A DNA stretch of 64,000 bases from Alentia gelatinosa (taxonomy: Eukaryota > Annelida > Polychaeta > Phyllodocida > Polynoidae), in assembly GCA_950022655.1 (NCBI GenBank), contig OX465584.1, positions 63,366,841 to 63,430,840 of the forward strand. Reading direction: 5' to 3'. Of this stretch, positions 37,025 through 48,100 are shown in pieces; within the stretch, counting starts at the first letter, position 1; the number at the start of each line of letters is the position of its first letter. A program made the translations under genes and the position numbers. The notes under the pieces were generated by a model. That model saw only the letters and a program-made list of their open reading frames with translations. It ran no database searches and was not told the origin of the DNA.

Positions 37025-37287
37025 ATGCCGAGTTCCGTACAAACCGTAAATTATCATCGAGTTCTGTGACTTGTACAATCATGGTTGGACGTTATATATT
37101 TACTATATACCCGAAATTATAAAAAAAAATCATTAATTTAATTTTAACAACCGATATGTTAATAAACGTGTATGGCAAGGTGGTCAGTATTTTAGTGTAT
37201 GGACCAGTGGTCCGTACAGTATTTTTACGTCATATGCCGAAACGGTGCGTATTTACAGTATATACGGCATGGGTATATGGTAAACCC
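37025..37287. mobile_element. Half of the ATTTACTATATACC palindrome
   Basis: One hairpin arm (GAGTTCCGTACAAACCGTAA ... CTTGTACAATCATGGTTGG) and one complete module up to GCATGGGTATATGGTAAAC. Matches the right half of 55553-56058. Confidence 0.8.
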
Positions 37288-37489
37288 TTCTATTACTAGA
37301 GCTGAACGGTTGTAAATCATTTGAAGTTGTACCATGTTGTATGTGCTGACGAGGATGTACCCGCACTCTCAACATAAGTATTGTATGTTATTTCTTGATC
37401 AAGGATGTAATAAACAGCGAAAACAAATAAAAATCGAGAAAAAAAAATTCTCCCAAATGTCGTATATATAGAAAATAAATAAGGATATA

Positions 37490-37860
37490 AACTGCAAGAG
37501 GTTGACGCGTAGTAATACACAAGCACAAGCGAATCTATTACGACGTCAACCCCGAGTGGTTTACAGAGCCACCTGTCCACAAAACCATCGTTTGTTGTAT
37601 TTATTATCCATTTTTTAGAATAGATTAAACCTAACAATTGCCATATCAAACAATCTTACAATAAGGACTTTCTTTGCTCTATAGCACAAAGGGACTATTT
37701 TTCCCATATACCATGGTTTTGAGGCCGTATACCAGATTTGAATCTTTATACCACAGTTATGGTATCTGACAGGTTTAATATAATGGCTCGTGGTTTACTG
37801 AGTCCCTATACATTTTCAATGGGGTCTTTGTATACGATGGATAACACAGCTTTGGGACTA
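37490..37860. mobile_element. Hairpin element, TTATTATCCATC family
   Basis: Hairpin with loop AGCACAAGCGA and arms GAGGTTGACGCGTAGTAAT; the outer arm is truncated on the left. The module runs from TTTATTATCCATT to GATGGATAACA near 37854. Confidence 0.75.
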
Positions 37861-38204
37861 ATAAGTTCAGTCTTAAAAGGAAGTAACTAGCCTACCGAGA
37901 CGTAAAACTACACAAACACAAACAAACAATTTGAGACTAATAATAATGGGTTTAACGGCAGCACATGGTAAATCTTTCTCGTCTCTAAAACTGACCCACC
38001 CAGATAAGGGGCGGTGATTACACGACCTTCAATAAGACCCACGTCATTTAGCATGACTGCATGTCACCGCTGGTATTATCACTCACACCAAAGCCTCTCA
38101 GTTAGAATCTCCCAAACACAACGCCATATACTCATGGTAGGCCGAAACAAACAGTAAATATGGGACCAAGAGTAAATGATGATATAGGATAGCTGCCCCT
38201 CCCG
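37861..38204. other. Unique spacer
   Basis: Nothing recognised. Confidence 0.35.
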
Positions 38205-38520
38205 ATGATGTGGGAAATACACAATATTACCATGATTTCGATCATGGTTTGTCTGTTTGAATTGCGTAGCGTCAACTACAAGGAGAATACGGCCACACAG
38301 ATCGAAATCATGGTAATGTTGTATTTATTACTCACTTATTCTTAGATTTAAGCATTGAAACTTTTCAACGTAGTTAAGAAGTTATGTTTGGGACTACTTT
38401 CATCTAAAAAATCTGTATCCTCCAGGGAGGGTACGGAGCTCCGTATCCTACTCAGTAGCGATCTGTGATCTCCATAGGCCTAGTATGGAGACTCCGTATT
38501 AGGTGGGTAATAAATACTAA
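38205..38520. mobile_element. Hairpin element, TATTTATTACTCACTT family
   Basis: Hairpin at about 38213-38330 (arms ACCATGATTTCGAT and inverse, loop GAATTGCGTAGCGTC). The module then runs from GTATTTATTACTCACTT to GTGGGTAATAAATACT. No second copy seen in the window. Confidence 0.7.
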
Positions 38521-38889
38521 TATCACAGTGAGATGTATTCCCCTGCTCAGCATTACACGGCAGGCATTGCCTGCATAAACGATCCTGCTACTGCAGGCAC
38601 CTTTTTTGGGGGGAAATAGCAATGTCATGTGATGTGCCATGTGATTTAAGTAATTTAACTTGGTGACTGATCATATTCTATTATACCAAATCAAAGGTCA
38701 ATATGGCTCTTGTACATTGTCAAAATTTCTTTTAAATCAAAGAATTATCTTTTTTCTATTGAATTTTGTATATAGATATCAATGACGCCTCTAAGATGCC
38801 TGGAGGCATCTTCCTGCTGTTTAAGGGTTAAGGGCTGCCCATGACCTCCACTATTACAGTAATTAAGTAACCGTTCCCAGGACGAGCCC

Positions 38890-39320
38890 ACAATGCCGCT
38901 ATCTGACAGAATTCTGTGAGCTATTGTGCTATGGATGCAGCCATCTTGCCCCCGATGCCATCCAAAATACCAGGTGGCGGGACAAATTATCAATGGATTT
39001 TATACCAAAAAAATGCTTTTGGGCTTGCCATAGAGGGTTTTTTTATTGTTTTTTTTTTTATTTGTGGTTTAACGTCCCAGGGGACCCTGAGGGTATATAG
39101 GGACCATCAATGATTTAACTTTTCACTTTCATAGACTTATTTCAGTCAATTCTTTTCAATGTTTTCAAATATCTCATAAACAATCAAAAAGACTATTATC
39201 CTCATCTCAATATCACCTATAGATTATAACAACTGATAACAGCGGTTGTTACGTGACTACAATTGCACTATCTTATAATTTCCTGGCGAATGATGGCGGA
39301 ACTAGCAATCACTCTGTGCC
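38890..39320 (-). mobile_element. CCGCCATNATCC family, copy 3, split by a core repeat
   Basis: Inverted relative to 23663-23960: GGCGGCCATCTTGCC-like end at about 38935, body to about 39045, and the other terminus (TTTCCTGGCGAATGATGGCG then AGCAATCACTCT) at about 39285-39320. Between them, at about 39062-39195, lies an AACGTCCC core repeat, so that repeat inserted later. Confidence 0.7.
39068..39185 (+). repeat. AACGTCCC core repeat, copy 4 (nested)
   Basis: GGTTTAACGTCCCAGGGGAC through TTCAATGTTTTCAAATATCT, inside the older repeat. A short fragment of the same core lies at 39458-39482. Confidence 0.85.
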
Positions 39321-39482
39321 CTTTACCCCTACACATAAGGCTGGCCCTGCCCTATCTGATTGATATCAATCTGGTACATCTCTCTTATCTTGTAAAAGCT
39401 CTTATCTTGTTTCCAGCATGTGCCTGTGATGCGGTACCCTCAGGAAGTGGTTTGTTTGTGGTTTAAAGTCCCAGGGGACCAT

Positions 39483-40036
39483 TCAGACATTGACACGGCC
39501 CGATCACACCTTTGCCCCACCAATCTTTTTTTTCATTTTTTTTTAAATCTTTATACTACATGAACATCAGTCAATGGAGACTGGTTTTAGTGTCCATGCA
39601 GTGGACAATTTGCCTCAATAAATACAGTTGATATTTGCTCGTACATCCCTGGCAACATGGATTTACCAATGGTTCTCATACACTAGCATTGATAACAAGG
39701 TTTTAGCTTTGACACATTATGTGTAGTCTAAGCCTTTTTCGCTTAGTTACAAATCGCCATTATCACCCATTGGGGATATCACCAACATACAGTTTGCTCA
39801 GTATCATGATCGATTGATTGTACAATCGTCGGTAACCAATAAATACACACCTGATTATTGGTGGGCCCTTTTTAGCCGATTTTTAGTCGGGTCGGTGAGA
39901 ATCGGTGACATACTAAGAAAGAAAGTAATGAGTGTTTGGTCTGTGTCCTCGTTCGCCATCGAGTTTGGAGCGCATAGTAATATGAACGAGGTGATAGACG
40001 AGTGAATATTCTGAAGCGCTATAAACTCGATATACA
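39483..40036. other. Unique spacer, one shared phrase
   Basis: GAGTGTTTGGTCTGTGTCCTC at about 39930 is shared with 58192 (GAGTGTTTGGTTTGTGTCCCC), an old dispersed piece. No gene seen. Confidence 0.4.
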
Positions 40037-40303
40037 CAGGGATGACAGTTGGGGCCATGAAGAAAAGAGGAAATATTTTTCAGGGGGAATTTACTGCCTC
40101 AGAGAGACTGAGAAAACATGGAAAACACATCGTTATTGGCCATAGAATATGGCTGTGGTATGTGGGGGTTTTTGAACCTCTCTTTATTAGAGTGAATGAG
40201 GCCCAATTTATTCTCTCCTGGTTTTACACAAGAACTTTCTTTTTAATAGACTGAAAATGAAAGCAGGGATTTCCTTGGAAAATAGGAAAACTGTCATCTC
40301 TGT
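40037..40303. mobile_element. TIR element, CAGGGATGNCAGTT family, copy 2
   Basis: The left end CAGGGATGACAGTTGGGG pairs with the right end AAAACTGTCATCTCTG. It lies about 210 bp from the donor of ARF6 exon 1a. Its left 45 bases are the apparent source of the 10296-10965 array unit. Confidence 0.75.
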
Positions 40304-40513
40304 ATAACTACACACTCCAGACTGATATACACATTATAAAGTATAAATACGATGAAAATACGCGTAAGCGTACAAGGTAATTTTTTTTTTTATAAAATTG
40401 ATATACACGTTATTCCTTTCCTTTAACGATGAGGCGAATTTCTGCAGTAATCAGCAGTGAACCTTGCAGAACCTGAATGTGTTTGTGTCTGTGTTTTGTC
40501 AGTAAAAGGATAC

Positions 40514-40595
40514 TTGTTTTGCCGGCTGCGTCTAATCCTAACATGAGAATACGCATCTCCTTGTTGCCGAAGATCTTGGAGAGTAGCTTGCCCAT
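40514..40595 (-). CDS. ARF6: ARF6 canonical first coding exon (1a)
   Basis: 82 coding nt from ATG at 40595 to donor GTATCCTTTTAC at 40513. Encodes [20 protein letters not shown] then LDAAGKT and the first base of Thr28. This matches vertebrate ARF6 except Leu for Val at position 4. It holds the N-myristoyl Gly2, the amphipathic helix and the P-loop GLDAAGKT. The start context GCCGCCACCATGG is a full Kozak match, and a TGA lies in frame upstream. A leader part continues to 40640, where TCTGTTGCAG marks an acceptor, so at least one non-coding exon lies further right. Spliced to exons 2-4 it gives 175 residues. Confidence 0.97.
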
Positions 40596-40640
40596 GGTGG
40601 CGGCTGTGTGCTGCTCCCTGCCTCAGCCTGCGTCCACCAC
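40596..40640 (-). promoter_or_regulatory. ARF6: ARF6 5' UTR portion of exon 1a
   Basis: GC-rich leader of 45 nt between the acceptor (TTTCTCTGTTGCAG at 40641-40654) and the start codon. The transcription start must lie at a higher coordinate, not identified here. Confidence 0.75.
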
Positions 40641-40682
40641 CTGCAACAGAGAAACGCAAACTTTACCTTTAATTACGACATG

Positions 40683-41470
40683 ACGCCCGGGGGCATTCCC
40701 AGGTGTAGTATGCTATGATGCCTGGAGGCATTCCTAGGTGTAGTACGCTATGATGCCTGGAGGCATTCCTAGGTGTAGTACGCTATGATGCCTGGAGGCA
40801 TTCCCAGGTGTAGTACGCTATGATGCCTGGAGGCATTCCCAGGCATAGTAGAGGGAAACTATGTTCCGGTGAAAGGAAGTCAAAGTTAAGAGGTAAGGCT
40901 TGGAAAATTACTGCCCAAGGCCTTGGCCGCGGGCAGTAGTTTTTCCAAGCCTTACCAAGTAATTTTGACTTCCTTTCACTGGTACTTGGTTTCCCTATTC
41001 CTATATACCTTCAAATGTGGTTTAATAACGATATTTAGCGTTATTTGCTCATCCACCATCAAACCTGAAGCCAGATCCAACCTTATCGAGTAACTTGACA
41101 CTTTATGTTTACTCCCCACTGCGCTTTTCATATGAATTTTGTAAGAGACAATCTGATTGGTCTAAATGTCAACCTTGGGTAGTATACGGCAACCTTGGGT
41201 AGTATACGGCAACCTTGGGTAGTATCCATAAGTTACTCCACCCCCCAGAACGTGGTGTAAGCATAGAGTGTACAGCCATAGGTATATAGGAATACGCTAT
41301 AATGCCTGGAGGCATTCCCAGGTGTAGTACGCTATGATGCCTGGAGGCATTCCCAGGCGTAGTACGCTATGATGCCTGGAGGCATTCCCAGGCATAGTAC
41401 GCTATGATACCTGAAGGCATTCCCAGGTGTAGTACGCTATGATGCCTGGAGGCATTCCCGGTCATAGTAC
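40683..41470. repeat. 35-bp minisatellite interrupted by an insertion
   Basis: Unit GATGCCTGGAGGCATTCCCA plus GGTGTAGTACGCTAT. About five copies lie at 40683-40850 and five to six at 41295-41470. The two blocks join in register if 40851-41294 is removed. CCTGGAGG/CCTCC-type dyads give each unit a small stem. Confidence 0.93.
40851..41292. mobile_element. Hairpin element with exact insertion boundaries
   Basis: Begins GAGGGAAACTATGTTCCGG just after TA (40849-40850) and ends GGTATATAGGAA just before TA (41293-41294). The array on both sides reads CATAG-TA-CGCTAT, so the empty site can be read directly. Inside are a hairpin to about 41000 (arms GGTAAGGCTTGGAAAA and inverse, loop around AAGGCCTTGGCCGCG) and a module from TATTCCTATATACC to AGGTATATAGGAATA. 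The interior module carries GCAACCTTGGGTAGTATAC three times. Confidence 0.9.
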
Positions 41471-41783
41471 ATTATTTCAAAAATTTAAGTAATTGCTATT
41501 TTTCAATATTATCAAAATGAATATTTTTATAATATTTTTCCAATCAATGTAAATCTATATCATAGTTAACACCAATACTATTAGATAACATCCTATTATT
41601 TTGGATTACCATGGAGGTGTGCTATAAGGACGACCCTCTGGATAAAGTGAAAAAAAAAAAAAAAAACAAAAAAAAAAACTCTGGATAAAGTGAAAAGTGC
41701 CAGTGTACTACAGGGGTGAAAATGGTACCACGGTGGCGTATTTCAGGGTGTGTACTTAGTGCTATGCAGCATAGTGAAAGGGT
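41471..41783. other. AT-rich spacer with poly-A
   Basis: Poly-A tracts at about 41650-41680 flanked by CTCTGGATAAAGTGAAAA on both sides, a small direct duplication around the A-run. No gene. Confidence 0.5.
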
Positions 41784-42309
41784 TAAAGGCATATCCTACA
41801 ATTCACGGTGGCGTCACCTGGTGATTTTTAAATATTGTCAATTTTCAGTCAAATCTGGCTCCTTGGGCTTCATTCTAGTGTCAATTGAGTAAATCTAACT
41901 TTTTGTCCAGTTTATCCAATCCCAATAGGTAAAATAGGCCAATTAACATTTGCTTGATTTACATAGGAAATGTACTGGAAAATATATATTTTTTAATTCT
42001 TTCAAAAGCAAGGACAGTGAACTATGAATTTTAAAACTTAATTGTGTAGTTCTATACATCTTCTATATTCTATTGATGTTTTAAGAAACTGACATGGGTT
42101 TTACTATGTGACAAGTAACTTTTTAGAATTTCTTTATATTCTATTATGAAATTATCTTAATATTGATCTCTATATCAAAACCAAGCATGGTGACCCCTGA
42201 TTTTTAAGTTAGATATGTGTTCTACAACACTTAGAGTTCATTATATTCAAGTTTCAGGAAGATTACACTGGTTTTAATTTTCCAGCCAAATTGTCTGATA
42301 TGCCTTTAA
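41784..42309 (+). mobile_element. TIR element, TTAAAGGCATATC family, copy 1
   Basis: The left end TAAAGGCATATCCTACAATT and the right end inverting to TAAAGGCATATCAGACAATT form a 20-bp TIR, 526 bp apart. No transposase frame. Copies at 36207-36711 (inverted) and an end at 31440-31495. Confidence 0.8.
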
Positions 42310-42537
42310 ACCTCAAAGGAATCATAACACAGATATATTATCATTATATAAAAAAAGGTATTTTCGTCATTTTTTCGTAGCTAAATTAGGAACAGGAGAA
42401 CTCCCTTCTGGGCCCACCCGCTTCCTGGAACTGTAGAACTGTTCTTTGCACTGTGTTAGATACTGTAAATATCTATGGATTTATATTATCTATTTATCTA
42501 TTTATTTTACGTTTATTTTTCATTCGTTTGTGTGAGG

Positions 42538-42650
42538 TTTAACGTCCCAGGGGACCCTGAGGGTATATAGGGACCATCAATGATTTAGCTTTTCACTTTC
42601 ATAGACTTATTTCAGTCAATTCTTTTCAATGTTTTCAAATATTTCATTAT
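42538..42650 (+). repeat. AACGTCCC core repeat, copy 5
   Basis: TTTAACGTCCCAGGGGACC through CAATGTTTTCAAATATTTCA. Followed by an AT-rich tail with CTAATAAACCTTTTATCTAAT, which could be the element's own 3' end. Confidence 0.8.
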
Positions 42651-43555
42651 TTTTCATTAATTTTGTATTTATGTTCCATGTATTTGTGTAGCATTGGTTA
42701 TCTAATAAACCTTTTATCTAATAGCCGGTGTTTCCTTCGTTTATACTTGACTATTAACATGAACAGACCCAGATCTAGCCTCGACCTATATCGTTTATAC
42801 TTTACTATATAACCATCGACAGACTGAAAACCCTGATCACCGTGACATCCCACTTAGGGGGACATTTGGCCCAGAATGGAGGGTGTCCCCTTAAGCGGGG
42901 TTTTACTGTATATTATAGGACCTCGGACAGGCCTATCCAATGTCTAACAGTACTATATTGGCATACCAGTGTCACATGGATCATTGTTTGCAAACTAAGA
43001 AAAATAGAAAACTAAGACATAAAACCAGCCGCAAAATAATTAAAATTCGTATGACACTCCTAACAGAACTACGGTAATATCAGTCCGATACCACAAGGAG
43101 TGTCGAAAGACCAGGGACTCGTCATGGCTGACTATTAATACCAAATATTTTTCTGAGGTCACTTTGGCCGGCCTCTTTGTGATCTCTGTTCTTTATAAAC
43201 TCACGGATTTCTCCTGAGTGGTTAAGCCCCATTCACACTAAGCGACCGGAGGGCTTGCAACTAGCAAGACCTAGCTTGAGACTGGACCTTACAAATTGCT
43301 TGTGACTGGGCGTGTTTGTTTGGGTAGTTTAACTTCGAATTAGTTCAATTAGACTTACTTTGGTTTACTCTACTAAAATTTGCATATCCTGTTGGAATAA
43401 CAAGGTATGCTGCCTGGTTGATCCAGGCATCTTACTCTTCTTGATTATATCTTAACGAAAATCTGACATTCCTTGAGGAAGTCAAGAATTTCTCTCTTGA
43501 CAGTGTTATGGAAAACACTGGGCATTCCTGTTACGTTCTTCAGGAATTTCTTCCA
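42651..43555. other. Spacer with TIR-repeat fragment
   Basis: 42838-42915 is a short palindromic repeat (CCACTTAGGGGGACATTTGG ... GTCCCCTTAAGCGGGGTTTT), the same family as 1225-1300. GCCCCATTCACACTAAGCGACC near 43227 looks like one end of another DNA element. No gene. Confidence 0.5.
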
Positions 43556-43990
43556 GCTCTTCATTGTAGCCTGACAATGTAGCAGGAGATAATTACATCA
43601 CCACTAGGCATACCAAAGGTACACCCAAAATTGTGGCCTGACAACGTTGCATGAGATATTTCATTGTGACTAGGCATAGCAGAGGTACACCCAATTGCAA
43701 GGTATACTCAAATATATGCATGAACCACTGTCCCTTGTACTAGAAAGCCTGTGACTGAGCATACCTAGATACACCCTGTCAGCCAAGTATTAAACATGTT
43801 TGATATTCACAATGCTTGGGACTGGGCGTACCTGAGGTACCTCCAGTCACCACCTGGTACATCCAGTCGCAGACTTGTGGGAATTTTGCAGCTCACACTG
43901 TGTGTTTGGGGCCATAGGCGCTCAAAGGTACCTCTAGTCTGCCACTGGCCGTACCTAGGTACCTCCAGTGGCACAATGTGACCTGGGCAT
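43556..43990. repeat. Degenerate 60-70 bp repeat
   Basis: Variants of GTGACTGGGCGTACCTGAGG and TACACCCAATTG recur about six times with many indels (near 43600, 43670, 43750, 43825, 43940). Old and eroded. Confidence 0.6.
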
Positions 43991-44363
43991 TGGAATACCT
44001 CCCATCGAAAAGAAGTCTCTTCAAGCATCCTGTGTCATTGCTAGACAAAGTTTCTATTACAGTTCTAAAAACAGAATCAAACATGTAGGTTCAAACTGGC
44101 AAGATTTTTCTTATTTCATTTTTCAGCTTGATACAGAGGTTTCTATTGCCACGTCTAGAATACAAACTAGCAAGCTTGACAGGCCAGATAAAAATATATT
44201 GCCAATATTTGTGTAATTCATACTCTGAGCGATACTGCCTGAAATAGTATTAATTAATATCGTGCATACAGTGGAGTGGGCGCGTTTGGGGGAGGGGGGG
44301 GGGGCTGTGGTTGAGGAGGATTAGCACCATCCACACGAGATGGATTGTGAGTGTGTGTGGCAG

Positions 44364-44545
44364 GGAACAACCTTAAGCTGGAGGTAGACGTCAGGTTACG
44401 GCTCGAGGTCTGCCACCGGGCAACAATGCCGTGTTCGCCCGTCAACTACGGGGCCTGGTGGCCGCCTGCCAACCGGGTCTGCGCGGCCCCACGCCGGGAG
44501 CCGTCCCCCAGAACCACCATCTCCTCCGGCGACAAACTCCTCCTG
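44364..44545 (+). other. GC-rich block, weak exon candidate
   Basis: A GC-rich island in AT-rich DNA, bounded by a GTGTGGCAG acceptor-like site and a CCTG-GTGAGGA donor-like site. One plus frame is open and begins LKLEVDVRLRLEV, but the other frames are equally open, as expected of GC-rich DNA. It could be an exon, the leader of a gene on either strand, or a CpG-rich promoter. Strand and function unsettled. Confidence 0.2.
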
Positions 44546-44789
44546 GTGAGGAGCCACACAACCCACGCCCGGCTCCACGAGAAACTCATGTTTACAGGTC
44601 CCGTAGAACGGAGTATACACACAAATGGAAGCCATGTTATTATCATTATCTCGGTCCATGACCTTTATCTAAATTATTAAATTGCATCTTTTTTAAATTT
44701 TAGTAATTTTTTGTTTTGGGTAACGTTAGTGGAAGAGTACAGATCTAAAATCGTATTTAGAAAACTTTATGTGCAATAATATTGGGTGA

Positions 44790-45108
44790 CATGGTTAGTG
44801 TGCCTGAATGGAATCTGTTCAGAGTTATTTTGGTCGGAAATATTTACTGAGTTCGAAGGTGAATATTTACGACCAAAATATCGAGGAGCAGATGGAATTC
44901 AGGTACACTCACTATGTCTCCTTATTATTATATACCTAGATTTAAAAAAAAAAAAAAAAAGCCATTTTACAACTCCTCTTTTCAAGCATGAAAGTGGTCA
45001 TGTGGTACGGAGGGACGTATGGATATTCTTTCGTCACCCAGTGACAAACGGAATCTGTACTTCTGGTCAGTAAAAGTGAAACATTCGCCCACGGGTATAT
45101 AGTAATAT
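44790..45108. mobile_element. Hairpin element, TATTATTATATACC family
   Basis: Hairpin at about 44790-44925 (arms TATTTTGGTCGGAAATATTTA and inverse; outer arms GTGTGCCTGAATGGAAT and inverse) meeting at CTGAGTTCGAAGG. The module then runs from TATTATTATATACC to GGTATATAGTAATATA. Confidence 0.8.
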
Positions 45109-48100
45109 ATATATAATCACATTGAACATGTGCGAAACGTCGTGATTTATTTTAATACTACCATGTACACAAATTGCCATCTTGGCCAATACTAAGATCT
45201 ATCAACAAGAATTACTGTGTCTGGTTGTTTATGAGTTTACCTTCATTACATTCTATACATAATCTACATGTATAATTATAGTTTTTTAACATACCATCAC
45301 TTCATGAGGCCTTTTCCTAAACTATTTTTTTGTATTTTTAATTTTTATAGTGCAAACAAGTGTAATATTGTGTGTGTTGTAGAAGGGTACACATCACCTC
45401 GTCATTAATAACTTTTACAGGGTTAATAGCTTATAAAAATCTTTGAATTATCTTCATTTCATGAAATATAATATAGTTATATTCATAGAAGAAACCCGTT
45501 TAATTCTTGTTAGATAAAAAAAAACCTCTCTCAGATGACATGAATGACTAAAAGGATTCGGTAGTACGGCGGAGTGGTCCTGTGCAGAGAGGCGCATCGC
45601 CATATTTACTCCTCCTTTTTTTTTATCCATTATTAGATCAACAGGCGAAATCCGCGCCGCATTCCGTGTCCCACTCCGCCTACTGGGGTTAGTCATTGTG
45701 GCCTCTAGTCCACGTCAAACATCCCTCTCTAGCCAGCGATAGTATTCCCGATATGTTAACTGCAAGGGTTATGTCTCTTGTGCGAACTGCATATAATTTC
45801 TTAAGCCTATAAGACAGCGACACACCGATTGTTCCTGATCATACTTTTGCCCGATGGATCCATCGGGTAGCTGTACACGCTTCACAGACCCGATTATAAT
45901 CGGGTCGGGCATTACTAGCATGTAGGTAATGACCAACTCTACCCAACCTTATATCTTGTCGCTGTATGCACTTCACCGACTGTTCCCAATTATCTGAAGG
46001 CTGCTTCATTAGCGTTATTGTGTATCTATCTGTTAGATATGAGAGTATTATACACCGATTTGTAGGGGAGATTGGGGCGATTATAGATCTGAAATCTGTT
46101 TCCTGATATCATAAAAAAACATTAGTTATCAAACTTTGCAACAGTCTATTTAAGGCCTATCACCTAGCCCGGGGCCCAGTTCGAACCGCTTTTTTTTATA
46201 TCTCAATTGGGCAGTTTTATTAGGCTTTAAAGGGTTCATGCCCAGCGATTTCTCAGATCTGATAAATCAGGTACTAATAATAGACCATCTAATTATATTG
46301 ATTTGTTGACCTTTGTCGAATATAGGTTACCCAGCAAGAAAAGCATGGCACTGTCTTTAGATGCAAGAAAGTAAAAAGACTGTAGCAATCGGCTTATACT
46401 GTACTTGTAGGTTATAACATGGTTCAGAAAAGATATACTACTGGGAACAGGACCTATGGCCTAGTCAGGTTCGATTGTCCTTGTGCCTTAACTTATTCAA
46501 TACACTATGTAATGTCATACATACTTATACAGCCCAGTTAATCCAGTCTGTGTTTGTGCGTAAGGTGCTGACTTAATCCCTGGTTATGTGGCGTCTTAGC
46601 ACCAGTAATCAGTTGCCGAAAAGTCACTTCTGGGTCTGAGGTCAAGGTTAGAGTAAAACCATGACCTCAGACAAAGTGATGATTTGGTTGTTGGAGTTAG
46701 AATCGTGTGAGGGTAATAGTGGGTGCATAAATCAAAATAAAATAAAGTCACATTAAAACTATATTTATATTGTGTTATGATATAAACATTGATATCTGGA
46801 CAATATGCTTCGTTGCCAGCACACTTTGGTTTTCTGGGGGTGACCGAGAGACACTGCATTTTGTCACGCCACCCCTTAAATTCTATGTCAGAACTCTTGT
46901 CTAGAATTAACATAGAAACTCCAAATAAAAACTGCTATTTTGCTAACAAGGTGGCAGTTACCAGATCAGGTTTTCGCATGCCAGTTTGATTGTCACAAGG
47001 ACTTATACACAGTATATATATAATAAAGCATCGTGTCCAAGGCGACTATCGTGCTATCCTGCACATATGAAGCATAGCATCCAATTCATGAAGCAGGGTG
47101 TCCTAGGCAGCTGGCTACGAAGAGAAGTGTATTGGATTCCTTGAGACAAAGTGTTGATTTCGTTGGTGTGATTAAAATTTATATCACGTTGTGATGCACA
47201 CACCAACATAGATTACATAGTTTAAAATTTTCTTGAAATCTGACTAGTGACTCCAAGAAAATTTTGGAAATTATAGATGTGGAGCTAGTCAATATTCAAA
47301 TATTAGGGTAATGTATTACCACTATTTGAGGTTCTGTTAAATTGTGTTTACTTATATATTATCATATTGTTTCGCTTTTAGAAGGTCAAGCTCTTAATGT
47401 TTTAAGATAGACCTGAGAGCATATAAATTATCAGGTCCACATCTGTCATCCCAATAATAGTATACTAGCAATAAGATCTAGTACCATAATGTTCAGGTAT
47501 TATGTTCAGGCCAGTCCCTGGAGTAGGTTAAAGACTAAAGTTAGAACTGAGAGCATATCATTTCTACAAAATATGCCATCCCAATGATCAAAAAACAATA
47601 CCCTAACGTTCAAATACTATCTTCATGTCAGTCTTTGGACTCTTCTCTTCAGTGACAGTCACAGTTTCATCACTAGCAGTATCAGTGTCACACAGTTCAT
47701 AGTGTCATTTCTATATGGGTGTGTATTACTCGTAGTATTGGGGAGTGCCACTTACACGAACTGTGCCAGCGAAACATTACATGTCGATTATATTCTACAC
47801 CTGCTTATCTTTATCTTCCAAGGTGGTGTCAAGATATCCTGGTCCAAATTAATGACTTAATGCTCAATTAAGACAGTACCTCGATCGGTCTGTTTCTACA
47901 ATCCAAACTACACTTTGAACACAAGTTTATGTGGTTTGTACATCAGTATTTCTCAGCTCGTCTGCCAATGAATGTAAACAAGGACAGCATTTATCCTTGC
48001 TGAAGTTACACACGTCCTTGAAAGTATATGTGAATTGTACTAATTAGCCCCCTTTAGAAAACTTGAACCAAATGGAATCAGCCAAGTTAGAGTGTTTTCA

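Noticed and set aside
45454..45696. 80-codon minus-strand frame starting MTNPSRRSGTRN
   Set aside because: Good ATG context and GC content, but no splice support and the second half is T-rich non-coding-like sequence; kept only as a remark in the spacer entry.
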